A stretch of DNA of 64,000 bases, taken from NCBI GenBank assembly GCA_963930645.1, contig OZ005662.1, forward strand, positions 1,912,936 to 1,976,935. Direction: 5' to 3'. This document shows positions 22,973-33,953 of this stretch, in pieces (position 1 is the stretch's first letter; every line of letters begins with the position of its first letter). The notes beneath the pieces are model-generated. The model worked only from the letters and a program-made list of their open reading frames with translations. It ran no database searches and was not told the DNA's origin. The translations under genes and the position numbers were made by a program. This stretch comes from Salticus scenicus. Its lineage: Eukaryota; Arthropoda; Arachnida; Araneae; Salticidae.

Positions 22973-25900
22973 TTAATTAAAAAAAGTGGATAGTAAGGCA
23001 TTTCTTTTGGCTATGCCAGCAGAATGATTAGCTTCATTGCTCCCAGTGCTGTTCATATCAGTGCTGTTATCACAATCCTCTTCTTCTTCAAATGTGTCAT
23101 TCATTTTCAAAGTTATATTATGCAGAACTGCAACTGCTACAATAACTGTCATGGAATTTTGCAAGCTGCAACGGAGCTTTTTGCTGAGACAGGCAAAGCG
23201 TCTTTTCATGACTCCGTACTGCCTCTCTACAACATTCCGGGCTGCTTTGTGAGCAGCATTGTACCTGCAAAGAAACATATAGTCCAATTTTAGAGTAAAT
23301 TTTAACATTTTTATTTTCAAGGCTTATATCAGAAGAAGAGTTTTGGTTTAAGAGCATCTGGAAATCATGTACAAATTACAATATAATTAATTCTACCATT
23401 ATTCATTTGTTGCGGACGATTCTCTTTACTTTTTAAGTTATTCAATATTTTTAAAAGTATATTTAAAATAAAATTGCATAGGCATTATCCCTCGCTTCTA
23501 TTTATTATTTTATTCTTTATATTTAATTTTAAAAAACTCTCTGAAGATTAATTTTTCACCATTAATTTAAAATTAGTTATTACAAAGTGTCTGTACTTAT
23601 TCATTTTGTTTTGAGGAATATAAAATACAAAATACAGTAGAGCCTCAATCCATCGTTTTACAAGGAGTGCAGGGGGAAAAAAAATGAAAGCAGGCAAATG
23701 GTGAATGCGGGTTAACGGCCCTCTTCACTCACCGTCGCTGGAAGCCCGAGCCAATGTTATTCTATGGGGAAATTATCTTTACAAATAACTTATTAACTAA
23801 TACATATTTTTTAATTCTGTTTTCACATTCAGAAATTTCCCAACTGTTAAATTGACGGACCTTTTCTAAAAATGTATTTTTTTAATTTTTAATATTTTAT
23901 TTCGAAATTGCAAAATGAAAAAATGTCACATATTGAAAATTCGTATTTTGCAGCTTCAAAATAAAATATAAAAAAATAAAAATATATTTTTTCAGAAAAG
24001 GTGCATCAATTTAACAGCTGGGAACTTTCAGAATGTGAAAACAGAATTTAAAAATATGTATTAGTTAATAAGTTATTTGTAAAGAAAATTTCTCCATAGA
24101 AAAACATTGGCTCGGGCTTCCGGCGGCAGTGAGTGAAGAGGGCCCTTAAAGTCAAAACACAAAGTCAAATTACAAAATGAATAGCTGGTCAAGAGACATG
24201 GCATCACGATTTTAATCCTCCATGGGAATAGGGGAAAAGAGAGATTTTAGGATGAAAGAAGTAATTCCAGTTTGTTGGTGTTTAGGAATAAGGCCAATTG
24301 AGTATTCCATGGTCCTAGGCCTAAGGGGGAGTGCCTTCCATGGAGGTCTTTCTAAGGGGCCCTAGCCCGTATTTACTCAAGTTTCGGTGAAAGCCACAGA
24401 AAATTCCAAATGGCTAGGCTGACGAGTGCAAAAAGGGATAAAACCCAGCACCTCACGTCTATCAGCTTTGAGTGCAGAACCACTCAGTCGTTGATGGGCT
24501 TAATTCCAGTTTGTATGCCATATAGAACCTCTTGAAATCTAGGAGAATTTTTTACAAGGTCAGTAGAAATATTTTACAGCGATGAATGCGGGAAAACTCC
24601 TTTTTGTAACACGATACATGTGGGTTTTGTTCACATTATTTAAATGCAATTTGTGCAGAAACTATAAAAATAAAACAATCAATGCGGAAATGATAGATTG
24701 GGGTTTCGCTGTATTTTGCACACAGAAATATGTAAAGGAAGTTGCAAATAATAATACTAATAATTAAAAACATACCTTATTTGTTGGGGTGTGGATGGAT
24801 CTAAAAATGGTGTTTGTAGATAGGATCTACATCCATATCCACTATCCCCAACCAAATGGTATTCTGCAGGTACGCGTGTTTCCAAGACAGCTCTTAGGTG
24901 GGAATTGTCAAAAATCGTACTGTCATGAGTACTGCCTGGCCAGCACGCCACTATATCCCTCACAGCCAGTGAAGCATCACTGACTGTTTGTATATTTAGA
25001 GAGAAGTATCCCTTTCTACAGCGAAATACTTCGGCTAATTCTCCACCAGGGCTTATTATTGGTATGTGCGTGCAGTCGATGGCTCCATAAACTGCAGGAA
25101 ATCCGCTGATATTATAGAAATCCTGACTCACCTGTAAGAATTTAATGAATATTCATAGAAATAATGAATAAAATCTTATACATACAATAACATGTTTACA
25201 AAATAATAATTCAAAGATATATAGACTATTGTACTGCCTTCAGTGGCAGAAAGTTTTGTAGCTGTCTGCGACAGGCTTTTAAAATTTCATAATCTGTCTG
25301 CAAAATTTGCATGTAATCAGGGGTGAAAATGACTTACACTCAAAAAACCTTAAATAGCTGATTTGGGGGGGGGGGAGGACTTATCATCAGTGGTGATCTC
25401 GTGCAACAATAAACGAATACAATTTGACTGCAGAACAATATAGTGTAAACAATTCTGTATATTCATTCAATTCATCTCATTCAATTAAATATTTTATAGC
25501 AATGTTTGACACAACACAATATAAATAATAAAAGTATTAGTTTTGATACAGAAATTTTTTTAAAGTGAATTGTTATTCGAAAGTTGCAGACAAAAACTGT
25601 CTGCAAGCCGTTTTTCTGTGTCCGCGACTATGTCGCGGTGTTTCTGCCGCTGGGGTACTGCCCATAACTAAAATAATTCAATAGTAAAAAGTATAGGTGT
25701 TATGAAAATAAGAACTAGGTTTTCTATCTTTCTTTTTTTTTTTTAAGCGAAAACTTCTTTAGGCGCATTGAGCACTTTTGGGTGAACAAAAAACATGAAA
25801 CGTGCGTCATCGTCAGCGAAGGTTTTTCATTTGAAGTGAAAACTTTTTTAGGCGTGTTGAGCACTTTTGGGTGAACAAAAATCATGAAACTTGCGTCATC

Positions 25901-28608
25901 GTCAGCGAAGGCTTTCCATGAGAAGAAACATATTTTTTACCAATTTATATTATCGAAAGTGGAATTCGAGATTTCACCCGATTTACACGTTTTGAGGTGT
26001 CCTGAATTAGTTTTCTTTTGCATCTCAGCTACTAATTAAAATAATTTCATAACTAATACATCATTTGAAAGCTTTGTTGAGTAGAAATCGAATAGTAGCT
26101 TACAGAAATTTTTACTGCCAGATGGTGCTGTAATATTTTAAAATTTCAATATTTCAAATTCTAATTATGATTAATTTATTTTTAATACATCATTCGAAAG
26201 ATATTTTAAAGTTCTTTTATATTACTGAAAGTAGAATCCGAGATTTCACCCAATTTACACGTTTTGAGGTGTCCTGAATGGGTTTTCTTTTGTATCTCAG
26301 CTACTAATTAAAATAATTTCATAAGTAATCAATATTTTAACCTAATAAAGTCTTAGTTCATTTAATTTAGGTAGCTACAAGTATCGTGACGAATCATATA
26401 ATACAGATCATTTACACTTCTTTACAAACCAAAAATAATTCGAAAATAATAATTTAATAGCTTGACGATACAATTCACAAGTTACTTAGTTTTCACTTCT
26501 ATCGACAGTCCCCAAAGACTGCTTTTTTTTTTTTTTTTACAAGCAATTATACCAACAACTTCATTGCACAATGCAGGGGTTAATAAGGGAAGCAAAGCCC
26601 ATTTCGGGGTTGGTGAGCAAAGCCAACCAAGTGAAATACGTATAAGTACGTCTAATAACAGAATGCTCTTTTATTGGCGAACTTTGACAAATAATCATTG
26701 ACATGTAATTAGTACAAAATTACCCGAGACAGTTATTAGTACAGAGCTAAGTGTACAGTGTCAATAGAAATATATGCATATATTATTTGAAAAGTACTTG
26801 CAAATTTATTTAATGTTAGCCTTAACTGTTGACAAAGAAAATTTCTACAGGCTTTTTATAAACAATGCTAAAAACATTTGTTTTGAAAAAATATTTTTCT
26901 CTTCAACATGTTATTGCCTACTACAATATCAATTTTAGACAAAAAAAAAAAAAAAGTTACAGAAAATATTATTGAAATTAAAAGGAGATATGGTGCCTTT
27001 CATTTGTCAGATACAATAAAGTGATATCACATGCAAACATGCAATTTTCATTAATAGCTCTATGTAGCTGAATATTTTTGTGTGGCCCTGTAAATCTAAT
27101 CCTAATCATATTATATAGAAGGCACTCTTTTGTGCATACGAATGATTTATTTCAATTGCATTAAGCTTTGTACATACATAGGTATTAAAATATGGTTTAC
27201 AGAAATATCTGTCACAGAACGCAATGCTTTGGAATACTTTTGAGTAACCCTGTACATAAACCACTGGTGATATTTACTCTATTTTCTACAGGAAACATCC
27301 AATAATGAACTTGAATAACTTATTTCAATTTCATTAAGATATATGTACAGTAAATATATGAAAATATGGTTTATAGAAATACCTCTCATAGAACACAATG
27401 CTTTGAAATACTTTCGGGTGTCCCTGTACACAAACCAGTAGAGGTATAAACTCCATTTTCAATAGGAAACATTCGATAGTGAACTTGAATAACATATATC
27501 AGTTTCAAGAAATTCCATAAATATTTTAGGGAGTTAGACCGCGGACAGACAGACAAACTGAAGTCAACACTGTTGAACCTTGTTGGAAAGTGTTAAAAAG
27601 AATGAATATTTACATTTGGCAGCAATATTATTGAAGCACTAGCAGTATATGTCAAGCATACAAATCTGGTTGGTTGGTTGGTTGGAGGATTAAGGCCGAT
27701 TGACTCCTTATGTGTCCTAGGCCTATAGGGGGAATGCCCTCCGTGGGGGTCTTTCTAAGGGGTCCCAGCCCGTATTTACGCGAGTTTCGGAGGAAACCAC
27801 GGAAAACTCCGAACGGCTAGGTCGATGAGCGCGACCTGGGATCGAACCCGGCACCTCCCATCTACCAGCTTTCAGCGCAGAACCGCTCGGCCGCTGGTGG
27901 GCCGCATACAAATCTGATGTATATGTTATCAATAAAACAAACAAAAACAAAACAAACAAGCACTAGCAATAATTTCTATTTAAAATATGTACATCTAATG
28001 GTGTTTTGTTAAATAATTATTTGTCAAATCATTATAGTCTTACGCTGTTTATAAAAATGTGATAAAAATTCGCGATCAAATTAGACGAAAAAAAAGGATG
28101 TGTGTTTCAATAACTTTGCTGTCAACTGTACACAAATCATGCTTAAATATAAGTAAAATGAATTAAAATTTATAAAATTTCAACATACCTGTCGAAGCTC
28201 AATTCCAGTGTCTGGCAAACGTATGAAATCTTGCCGTAACGATGCAAGGGCTTTTGACACATCGTTGATAGCTCTCGAAGCAGAAGACTGGCTCACCTTC
28301 GCTAAATCTCCGAGAACTATCTGGAAACTGCCTGTTGCATAAAATCGCAACGCGATTAAAATTTTTTCAGCTGAAGTCAATGCACAGTTTTTTTCAGTGG
28401 CAGATGATAGCCTGTCATCTAACATTCGTATCAATGATTCCAAGGAATCTTTATTTAACCGGTAGCGCCGGCGAAATGCCACATCATCCAAATAATCCAA
28501 GTCATTCACTCTGATTTTATGTACTGTCCTTTTCCTTCTTTCTATTGCTTCCAATGACTCTAAACTTTCAATGTCATCTAGTGAAAATAGATCATAAACG
28601 TCAGCCAT
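22973..28608 (-). CDS. PIF/Harbinger DDE transposase (3 exons)
   Basis: Proposed exons on minus are 28608-28189, 25131-24776 and 23264-22973, giving 355 residues. Donors are GTATGT twice and acceptors TTCTTACAG and CTTTGCAG; phases 0 and 2 join in frame. Residues 1-140 hold the N-terminal helical region (FRRRYRLNKDSLESLI, then a helix-turn-helix-like segment). Exons 2 and 3 form the DDE_Tnp_4 nuclease: first Asp in GAIDCTHIPI (about D159), a CWPGSTHDSTIF block, second Asp in VGDSGYG (about D236), and Glu in NVVERQYGVMKRRF (about E272), after YNAAHKAARN. An acidic tail follows. Length is normal for the family. It cuts and joins the element ends together with the Myb-like partner. No stop or frameshift was seen. 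Intron 1 (3.06 kb) and intron 2 (1.51 kb) are full of other repeats. Confidence 0.9.
23636..23675 (+). mobile_element. Possible pogo-like end
   Basis: TACAGTAGAGCCTC resembles the terminus of the pogo MITEs at 4978 and 36694. No matching right end was found; a TTAA fold-back follows at once. Confidence 0.35.
23716..24145. mobile_element. TTAA-flanked fold-back MITE, copy A (430 bp)
   Basis: Arms of about 180-200 bp are inverted copies, with ends CGGCCCTCTTCACTCAC and the inverse GGGCCCTCTTCACTCAC. TTAA flanks both ends (23712-23715, 24146-24149). A 4-bp TTAA target is typical of piggyBac or Kolobok elements; the ends do not settle which. A second copy is at 62217-62643. It lies in transposase intron 2. 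Confidence 0.82.
24276..24500 (-). mobile_element. tRNA-derived SINE, copy in transposase intron 2
   Basis: A 14-bp exact direct repeat TAATTCCAGTTTGT flanks it (24262-24275, 24501-24514), showing retroposition. The body matches the SINE at 27669-27903 module by module but is more diverged, with its B box changed toward GGTTTTATCC. The head is at the right (minus strand). Confidence 0.88.
25239..25654. mobile_element. hAT MITE, CCCAGTGGCAG family, copy A (416 bp)
   Basis: Ends TTCAGTGGCAGAAA and the inverse CCCAGCGGCAGAAA are flanked by the exact 8-bp repeat GTACTGCC (25231-25238, 25655-25662). A second copy is at 39235-39715. An internal hairpin, GTCCGCGACTATGTCGCGG, lies near the right end. 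No coding sequence. Located in transposase intron 1. Confidence 0.88.
25745..25925. repeat. Two-unit tandem repeat, ~94 bp
   Basis: The block running from GCGAAAACTTCTTTAGGCG to CATCGTCAGCGAAGG is repeated immediately with few changes. It borders Helitron-type repeat units. Confidence 0.8.
25926..26345 (+). repeat. Helitron-type internal repeat units, isolated
   Basis: About one and a half units of the ~250-310-bp repeat that fills the Helitron-like elements at 35.1-35.85 and 49.8-51.1 kb, recognised by GATTTACACGTTTTGAGG, CATCTCAGCTACTAAT and CCAGATGG.GCTGTAATATTTT. No Helitron ends were found next to it. Confidence 0.75.
27060..27560. repeat. ~155-190-bp tandem repeat, about 2.5-3 units
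   Basis: Successive units share AAATATGGTTTA.AGAAATA, ATGCTTTG.AATACTTT, CCCTGTAC and GGAAACAT. The last unit ends in GCGGACAGACAGACAAACTG. Similar fragments occur near 38210-38340 and 60490-60660. Confidence 0.65.
27669..27903 (-). mobile_element. tRNA-derived SINE, copy in transposase intron 1
   Basis: Exact 13-bp target duplication GCATACAAATCTG (27656-27668, 27904-27916). On minus the head holds an A box (GGCCGAGCGGTTC) and a perfect B box (GGTTCGATCCC), like a class II (Leu/Ser) tRNA. The 235-bp element ends in a (CCAA)n tail. It is the least decayed of this family here and may be recent. RNA polymerase III transcription is expected from the boxes. Confidence 0.92.
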
Positions 28609-28641
28609 GTTTGTTATTGTTTACAAAGATGAGCTGCGAAG

Positions 28642-28651
28642 TGCGCATGCG
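28642..28651. promoter_or_regulatory. NRF1-type palindrome upstream of transposase
   Basis: TGCGCATGCG lies 34-43 bp upstream of the transposase ATG, followed (plus strand) by TCACG; on minus this reads GTGACGCATGCGCAC. GCGCATGCGC is the NRF1-type core site found in TATA-less promoters. A role in driving the transposase is inference. Confidence 0.4.
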
Positions 28652-28781
28652 TCACGAAAAGATCCGACAATTATCTCTTTAATCCTCCGATATTCGAGGA
28701 TCAAAAACGAAGTGTTAAAGTAGCCGGTGAACTGCGGATTTTCGTTGGAGAATACCGATTTTTGTATGATCGAGCGATTAC

Positions 28782-28831
28782 CGCTGATCCGAGGTTTAAT
28801 CCTAGTGTTAAGAAGTTGGTGAATACGGGCC
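28782..28831 (-). repeat. Harbinger right terminal inverted repeat
   Basis: Inverse partner of 17813-17862, with TAA after 28831. Confidence 0.88.
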
Positions 28832-28834
28832 TAA

Positions 28835-30411
28835 GTGTTAGTTTGCATGGATCAGATACAAAAAATACATGCTTAAGAGAGGGCAATACTGTTCCCACCA
28901 ACAGCCAAGCCCATGTTATTTTAGGTTCTTTCTTAATTTACTCATTATCTAATATATTTTTTAAAATTCAATTTTTACATTAAGAAAATTAATTACCATT
29001 AAAAATTAGCTCTCAATTTTGAAAAATTGATTTTTCAAAAAATAATAATGATAATAATAATAATTTTGAGTTAATGTTATTAAAAAAAAAAAAAAAACTA
29101 TGGGCATTTTTTTTTTTTTTTTTTTTTTTTTAAGCTACCAAATCAAAATATTAAAAATGTGAAAAATTAATTTATTTAAAAATACTATACTAATTTAGTG
29201 ATTTTGAATTTTCTCAATTTAAAAAATATATTAGGTAATGAGTAATGAAAACAAACTTTCCCATAGAACAACATGGGTTACAGCTGTTAGCAAGATGATA
29301 TTGTTTATTCACTCTTCACCTAAAAGTTGACCAAAAACGTAACAAATCTAACTTCATTTTATTCTAAAGAAAAATTTGATTTATAAATTATACATTATTT
29401 ATATAGTGTATATTTTTTTAATTCTGGTTTCACATTTGGATAATTCACAATCATTATAATGTTTCTGTTTAAAAAATATAAATAAATAAAAATATTTTTT
29501 AATATTTTGTTTTAAAATTGTAAAGTGAAAAAAAGAATTTTTAAAAAACAAGAAGTAGCTAAACATTTATGAATTTTCTAAATATGAAAATAGAATTTTG
29601 AAATATATACATTTGGTAATGAGTAATTTACAAAACAAATTTCTTCACAGAATAATAAAAATATGCTTAGACTGCTTAAGGAAAAAAAAAAAAAGTAAGT
29701 GCAGCATGCAAGCTACAACATGTGCTGTAGCTTTCATGCCGTATAAAACTTATACTTCTTGAAACAATCCAGCCAACACAATTTTCCTCTTTTTGGAGGG
29801 GGAGGGGGAGGGGGAGGTGTGGGAGGCTGATAATAGATAACGTTTAATAATTTTGATCTAAAACAATACTTGTGTCTTTGCCATTTATTGCATTTATTTA
29901 TGAGTTTTTTTATTTAATAAAGTCAAACCTTATTTATGTGAATTTCTTTTAGTATGAACTGTTTCCATAATCCCTGTCAAAATGAAGATTAGTTTAGTAA
30001 TATAAAGTTAGTGACAATTTTTTTATCTTCTTTGAGATTCATATTAATGAGCTGCACAATATATATTATATATCGTGTGTGTGTGTTGCTTTACTTTGTA
30101 TTCAGTTTATCTGACAGATTAAAGATTAAAATAAAGAAAACATACTCTAAAATCTGAAAGCAAATTATTCTCAGATGCAGGCAAGGGATGAAATCAAGAA
30201 GTGGTTTACTCAACAAAAAACAAGCATTTATTTTTATTTATTAATTTTTTTACGGAGACAAAAAAATAACAAAGAAATATACAGCTTGTTTCATTTTTTG
30301 TAATTTAGTATAATACACTGTTAGACATGGCAACATTTTAATTTGTTCTGGTTTTGTTAGTACCTTCTTTCTTTTTTACCATGTTTTTATTAACTTCTAT
30401 TCTTGTTTGTT
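28835..30411. other. AT-rich flank, no gene
   Basis: Poly-A and poly-T runs. A G-rich tract GGAGGGGGAGGGGGAGGGGG lies at about 29795-29820, able in principle to form a G-quadruplex. A degenerate pogo-like MITE is listed separately. No gene. Confidence 0.5.
29920..30055. mobile_element. Degenerate pogo-like MITE
   Basis: Shares the interior of the MITE at 36694-36863 (TATGAACTGTTTCCA.AATCCC, GTCAAAATGAAGATTAGTTTAG). The left end is decayed to AGTCAAACCT and the right end is barely recognisable. Confidence 0.65.
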
Positions 30412-30840
30412 TGTCTGATACAAATTTGCAATCTATTTTTAACTAACTTCCCTACTAGCTAGACATTTGAAACTTTCACAGTAGCTCAGAACACAGTGAC
30501 AACACAATACTTCAAAGTCAGATTTTCGAATAGTTTTCTTTTAATTAATTAAAATATGAAAATAATAAGCTCCTAATCCTTATAAATAGCCATTAAAATA
30601 TTAGCTATAATTGTTGCCAAAAAAAATTTACGGGTTCATTTTCTTTCGACAAAAAATAAATACATTTAAATGTGAACCTTAAAAAATTAGCCTTTTTTTC
30701 CCATTATTATTATTAGTTCACTAAACTGAGTTCATGTGCTTAAATATTATTTTTTATTCTTGCATATTTTATTAATGATTCATCAGAAAATTTAAGAACA
30801 TGGTACAGAAAGTTTTTTTTTATCTTATAATGATTACACC
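30412..30840. repeat. Dispersed repeat (partner of 11600-11880)
   Basis: Same sequence as 11600-11880 plus 12238-12410 but uninterrupted. It therefore shows the pre-insertion state of the SINE-like insertion at 11885-12237. Confidence 0.75.
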
Positions 30841-31430
30841 TCTCTTCCTAAAGGGTATATTACTTTTCTTATTTAATTGTAATTACATTTTGGAGAAAAT
30901 TTCACTACATAGTGGTATGAAGAAATTGCAAGAATTTACAATGCTGCGAAATAAATTAAAATGTTGGCATGGCTGTGATAAACTTAGTTAGTGGTTAATC
31001 AATGCATTAATTATTTTACAGATTGTACCTTGGCTTCATCGTGTACACTTTTGTGTACATATTTTTTAGTATCCTAGAATATATAAAAATTTATATTGTT
31101 TGTATTGCATTTTATATACAATGCAATTGTGTTTTAGAGCTAGGATTTTTTTTTTTTTTTTTTATCTCATTTACCTTGGAAACCTCATGCCAATTCTGCA
31201 AATAAGTAGATTGTATAAATAAATAAAATTTAAGTCTAATTTCTCACTATTATTTGGATAAAAAAAAAAAAAACCCTCAATATTATCATCTTTATGAAAT
31301 TGGTTATCATTAATTGTAAATGACTGTAAAAGCAATACTTTAAAAACACCTTTAATTGTACAACCCTTTTCTTTATTACTGATGGAAAATGGAAGATGGG
31401 CCGTGTTGTTTGGCTGGATTGGAATGTGAA

Positions 31431-31467
<37 letters not shown>

Positions 31468-32192
31468 AGGCCTGTTGCAGTAGTATAAATATGCATTATT
31501 TCTTATTCCTTTAAATGTTCAATTTCTTAATTTGAGTAGTTAACTATTCTTAAAATCCATATTGCTATAAAGTTTCATTATTCTTTATCAGTTATGAACC
31601 ACTAAACCTTGAATTTTGCTTGTTTTACTCCATAAAGAAATAAACTCCTGAAATAATATACTTTTTTCATCCATGTGACTCCAAATGTATCATCTTCTGA
31701 GTATTGTCTGTTTATTAAGGTTGTTTTCTGTTAAATTCTTTGTTAATTTGCATTTAATAGTCTGTTCCATTTTAAATTTCCCTTCAATTAATTTCATGTA
31801 CAGTAGGGGGCCCCACTATGTAATTTGCTATTATAGCCACTGAACAAAATCGTACATTGGTGCTTAAGGGTGAAAAAGGTCTCCCCTGACGAATTTTTTT
31901 CACCTTTTTTGCGCTTCTCCTACTTGAAAAAACTTCATTCTTATTGGTCTATGTTATTTCAGTGATATTGTATCTGTTGCTTGGCTTTTACTATATGTAT
32001 AACTCATTATTATATCTATATAGTATATTTATCTAAGGCTATTTTATATTACTGTTTATTTTTATTATTTTAAACCTAAAAAAGAAAATTATATCCTGTT
32101 TCAATTTAAACAAAACAATGTAAGAGTTTACATTAGTTTTGGTGACAGTGATAAAAATATGACTGGGGGACACAGATGGGTTGATCATACCC
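30841..32192. other. AT-rich, no gene recognised
   Basis: Only short frames and T runs (31146-31162, 31436-31463). No splice-consistent coding sequence or family motif was seen. Confidence 0.45.
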
Positions 32193-32497
32193 ACGGATTA
32201 GGATACAGGAAGGCAAACTAGATAGGGCGGTCAGCGTGGGGAACGGAGATTTATTTTCCGCATTAATTCAGCCGAACAGAGTAAGCGATCCGATCGCCGC
32301 CTGGTGAAGTATCTTTGAAACTCATCGGAAGAAAGGGAAAGCCCGCCCCTTCGGCTTCAGTCATCCAACGAAGGAACAGCCAGAAATGCAAAAACGCGCT
32401 GATTGGTGTATTTTCGAGATTGGTCGCCCTCTATCTGTAAGATGAAAATTACTACCTTTCCGTAACATTAGTAATACATCCTTCTCTTTTAATCCGT
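32193..32497. mobile_element. 305-bp element with 10-bp target duplication
   Basis: GATCATACCC occurs directly before (32183-32192) and after (32498-32507). The ends ACGGATTA and TAATCCGT are perfect 8-bp inverted repeats. The interior is unusually GC-rich for this window. A 9-11-bp duplication suggests a Mutator-like origin, but the short inverted repeat makes this tentative; a SINE with chance end symmetry is the alternative. Confidence 0.65.
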
Positions 32498-32507
32498 GAT
32501 CATACCC

Positions 32508-33639
32508 CAGGCATTATACTTGCTAAGGAAATATTAATATTACCCAATTTCATTCTCTGTATTTTGTACTCCAGAGGTAAAAGATACCATGCCATTTTGT
32601 CAAAAGTTAATACCACTATGTCTGATGTGCTACAATGAAATAATTTGTCACGAATAAAGAAAACTAACACAGTTTTACTTTTCGCTGTTTTTTCTCCTTT
32701 ATAATAACTTGACATTAGTGCTTAAATCCTCTATAATTAAAACAATAAGAAAATAAATAAATAAAATACATTTAAAGAACATACTTTTAACCCTTTTCAC
32801 AAAATAGACATTGTGTCACCTCTGGGGTACAGGTTGCTGCTACAGGTTTTTAGGGTAGGGGAGACATTAAAAAGGTATCACATCCCAGGTGCCAGTTATG
32901 CTCACTAGACCACTGTTTATTATTCATATAAGCATTAAGAATACACAATAGAAATAAAATACAAACCAATCAAATACACTTTTTATTTACTTTCACATTA
33001 ACATTTTTGTTCCTTGGAGTAAATTATTTGAGGAAAATTGCTTGGGAAATTTTCCCCCTTAACAATAATGTTTTGTATTGATCCTAAAAACTGCCCATAC
33101 GCAGCAGGGAAGTTAAATTTTAGAACAAAATATTACTCCTACAAGCAAAACTATTGCCAGTTCTAGTGTACAATTGTCTAAACTTCGTTATCTTGCCACA
33201 CAGTAGTCTTTTTTTTTACTGATAAAGAAAATACTTGGCCCCGGTCGTTTACTTTCTTCAGAATATTCACCCTAAAAAGAAAATTAAGATCTTTAAATAT
33301 TTTATATTTATTTATAACAAACTGAAATATGTAATTAATATATATATATATATATATATATATTTTTAATATAATAACTATTTTGACTATTAAATGACTG
33401 TTTTCATTAATATCAACATGTAAACCTTAAATTTGATAAGATGATGCAACAAAAATACACATAAGAAAATAAAAATTTTAATTTATAAAGCACGAAAATT
33501 GTTAGACTTATACCATTATAAGAATAATAAAAATAAATCTGTAGTGTCATTGAATTCTCCAGAAAAGCTGAAAAATCTCAAGTCCCTGAATTCTAAAATT
33601 AAATTTATATATTAAAAAAAAAATAATAATTTAGAATAA
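32508..33639. other. No gene recognised; AT microsatellite
   Basis: A TA run lies at about 33338-33362. A short open stretch on minus near 33272-33195 follows a possible acceptor but has no family signature. Nothing else is supported. Confidence 0.4.
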
Positions 33640-33953
33640 ACATGAATAAGAGAATTTTCTTTTTATGGATCTAATATTTTTTAAAGGGAGCTAGACGATG
33701 ATAAATTAGACCGATATTTTTAACTTATTGGGGCATCTAATGCTGCTTAATCTCAGAATTGACTAATTTATTAATTGACATAGGTTAACGTAATTAATAT
33801 CTCCATGACTAATTAAAATTTTTAAATTCTATTTTCAAGGGCCCCCTTGAGAAGACTCCTGAGCATCCATATGTGAATTTTTGTACTTCTATGTTCAATA
33901 AAGGCTGAACGTATAGAAAGACAGGCAGACAAACCTTTCCTTTTATTATTATA
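33640..33953 (-). mobile_element. Inverted Helitron 5' end fragment
   Basis: On minus this matches the first ~300 bp of the Helitron-like element at 33954, including CTATACGTTCAGC, AGAAGTACAAAA, GGAGATATTAATTA and ATAGAATTTAAAAATTTTAATTAGT-like sequence. The two ends meet head to head in a perfect palindrome (13-bp arms around TC at 33954-33955). Confidence 0.7.

Larger units (their letters stand above)
17813..28831. mobile_element. Complete PIF/Harbinger transposon, 11.0 kb
   Basis: The left end GGGCCGTATTCACCAA and the right end (inverse GGCCCGTATTCACCAA) begin imperfect terminal inverted repeats of about 50 bp, sharing also GGATTAAACC and GGATCAGC. TAA flanks both ends (17810-17812, 28832-28834), the 3-bp duplication expected for PIF/Harbinger. 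Inside are the two genes such elements need: a Myb/SANT-like DNA-binding protein on plus near the left end and a DDE nuclease on minus near the right end, transcribed toward each other. Both are intact as read. The length, well above a typical 3-6 kb, comes from insertions in introns and between the genes. Confidence 0.92.

Noticed and set aside
23024..23293. Plus-strand frame of 89 codons
   Set aside because: Antisense shadow of transposase exon 3.
25745..26345. CRISPR-like regular repeats
   Set aside because: Units are long, adjacent and without short unique spacers. They are tandem repeats in a eukaryotic transposon-rich setting.
26605..26635. Hairpin GGTTGG tgagcaaag CCAACC as a Helitron 3' end
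   Set aside because: No CTAG/CTRR follows and no matching 5' end was found.
33195..33272. Possible terminal exon on minus
   Set aside because: Acceptor-like sequence and a short open frame, but no family match, no verified partner exon, and length compatible with chance.
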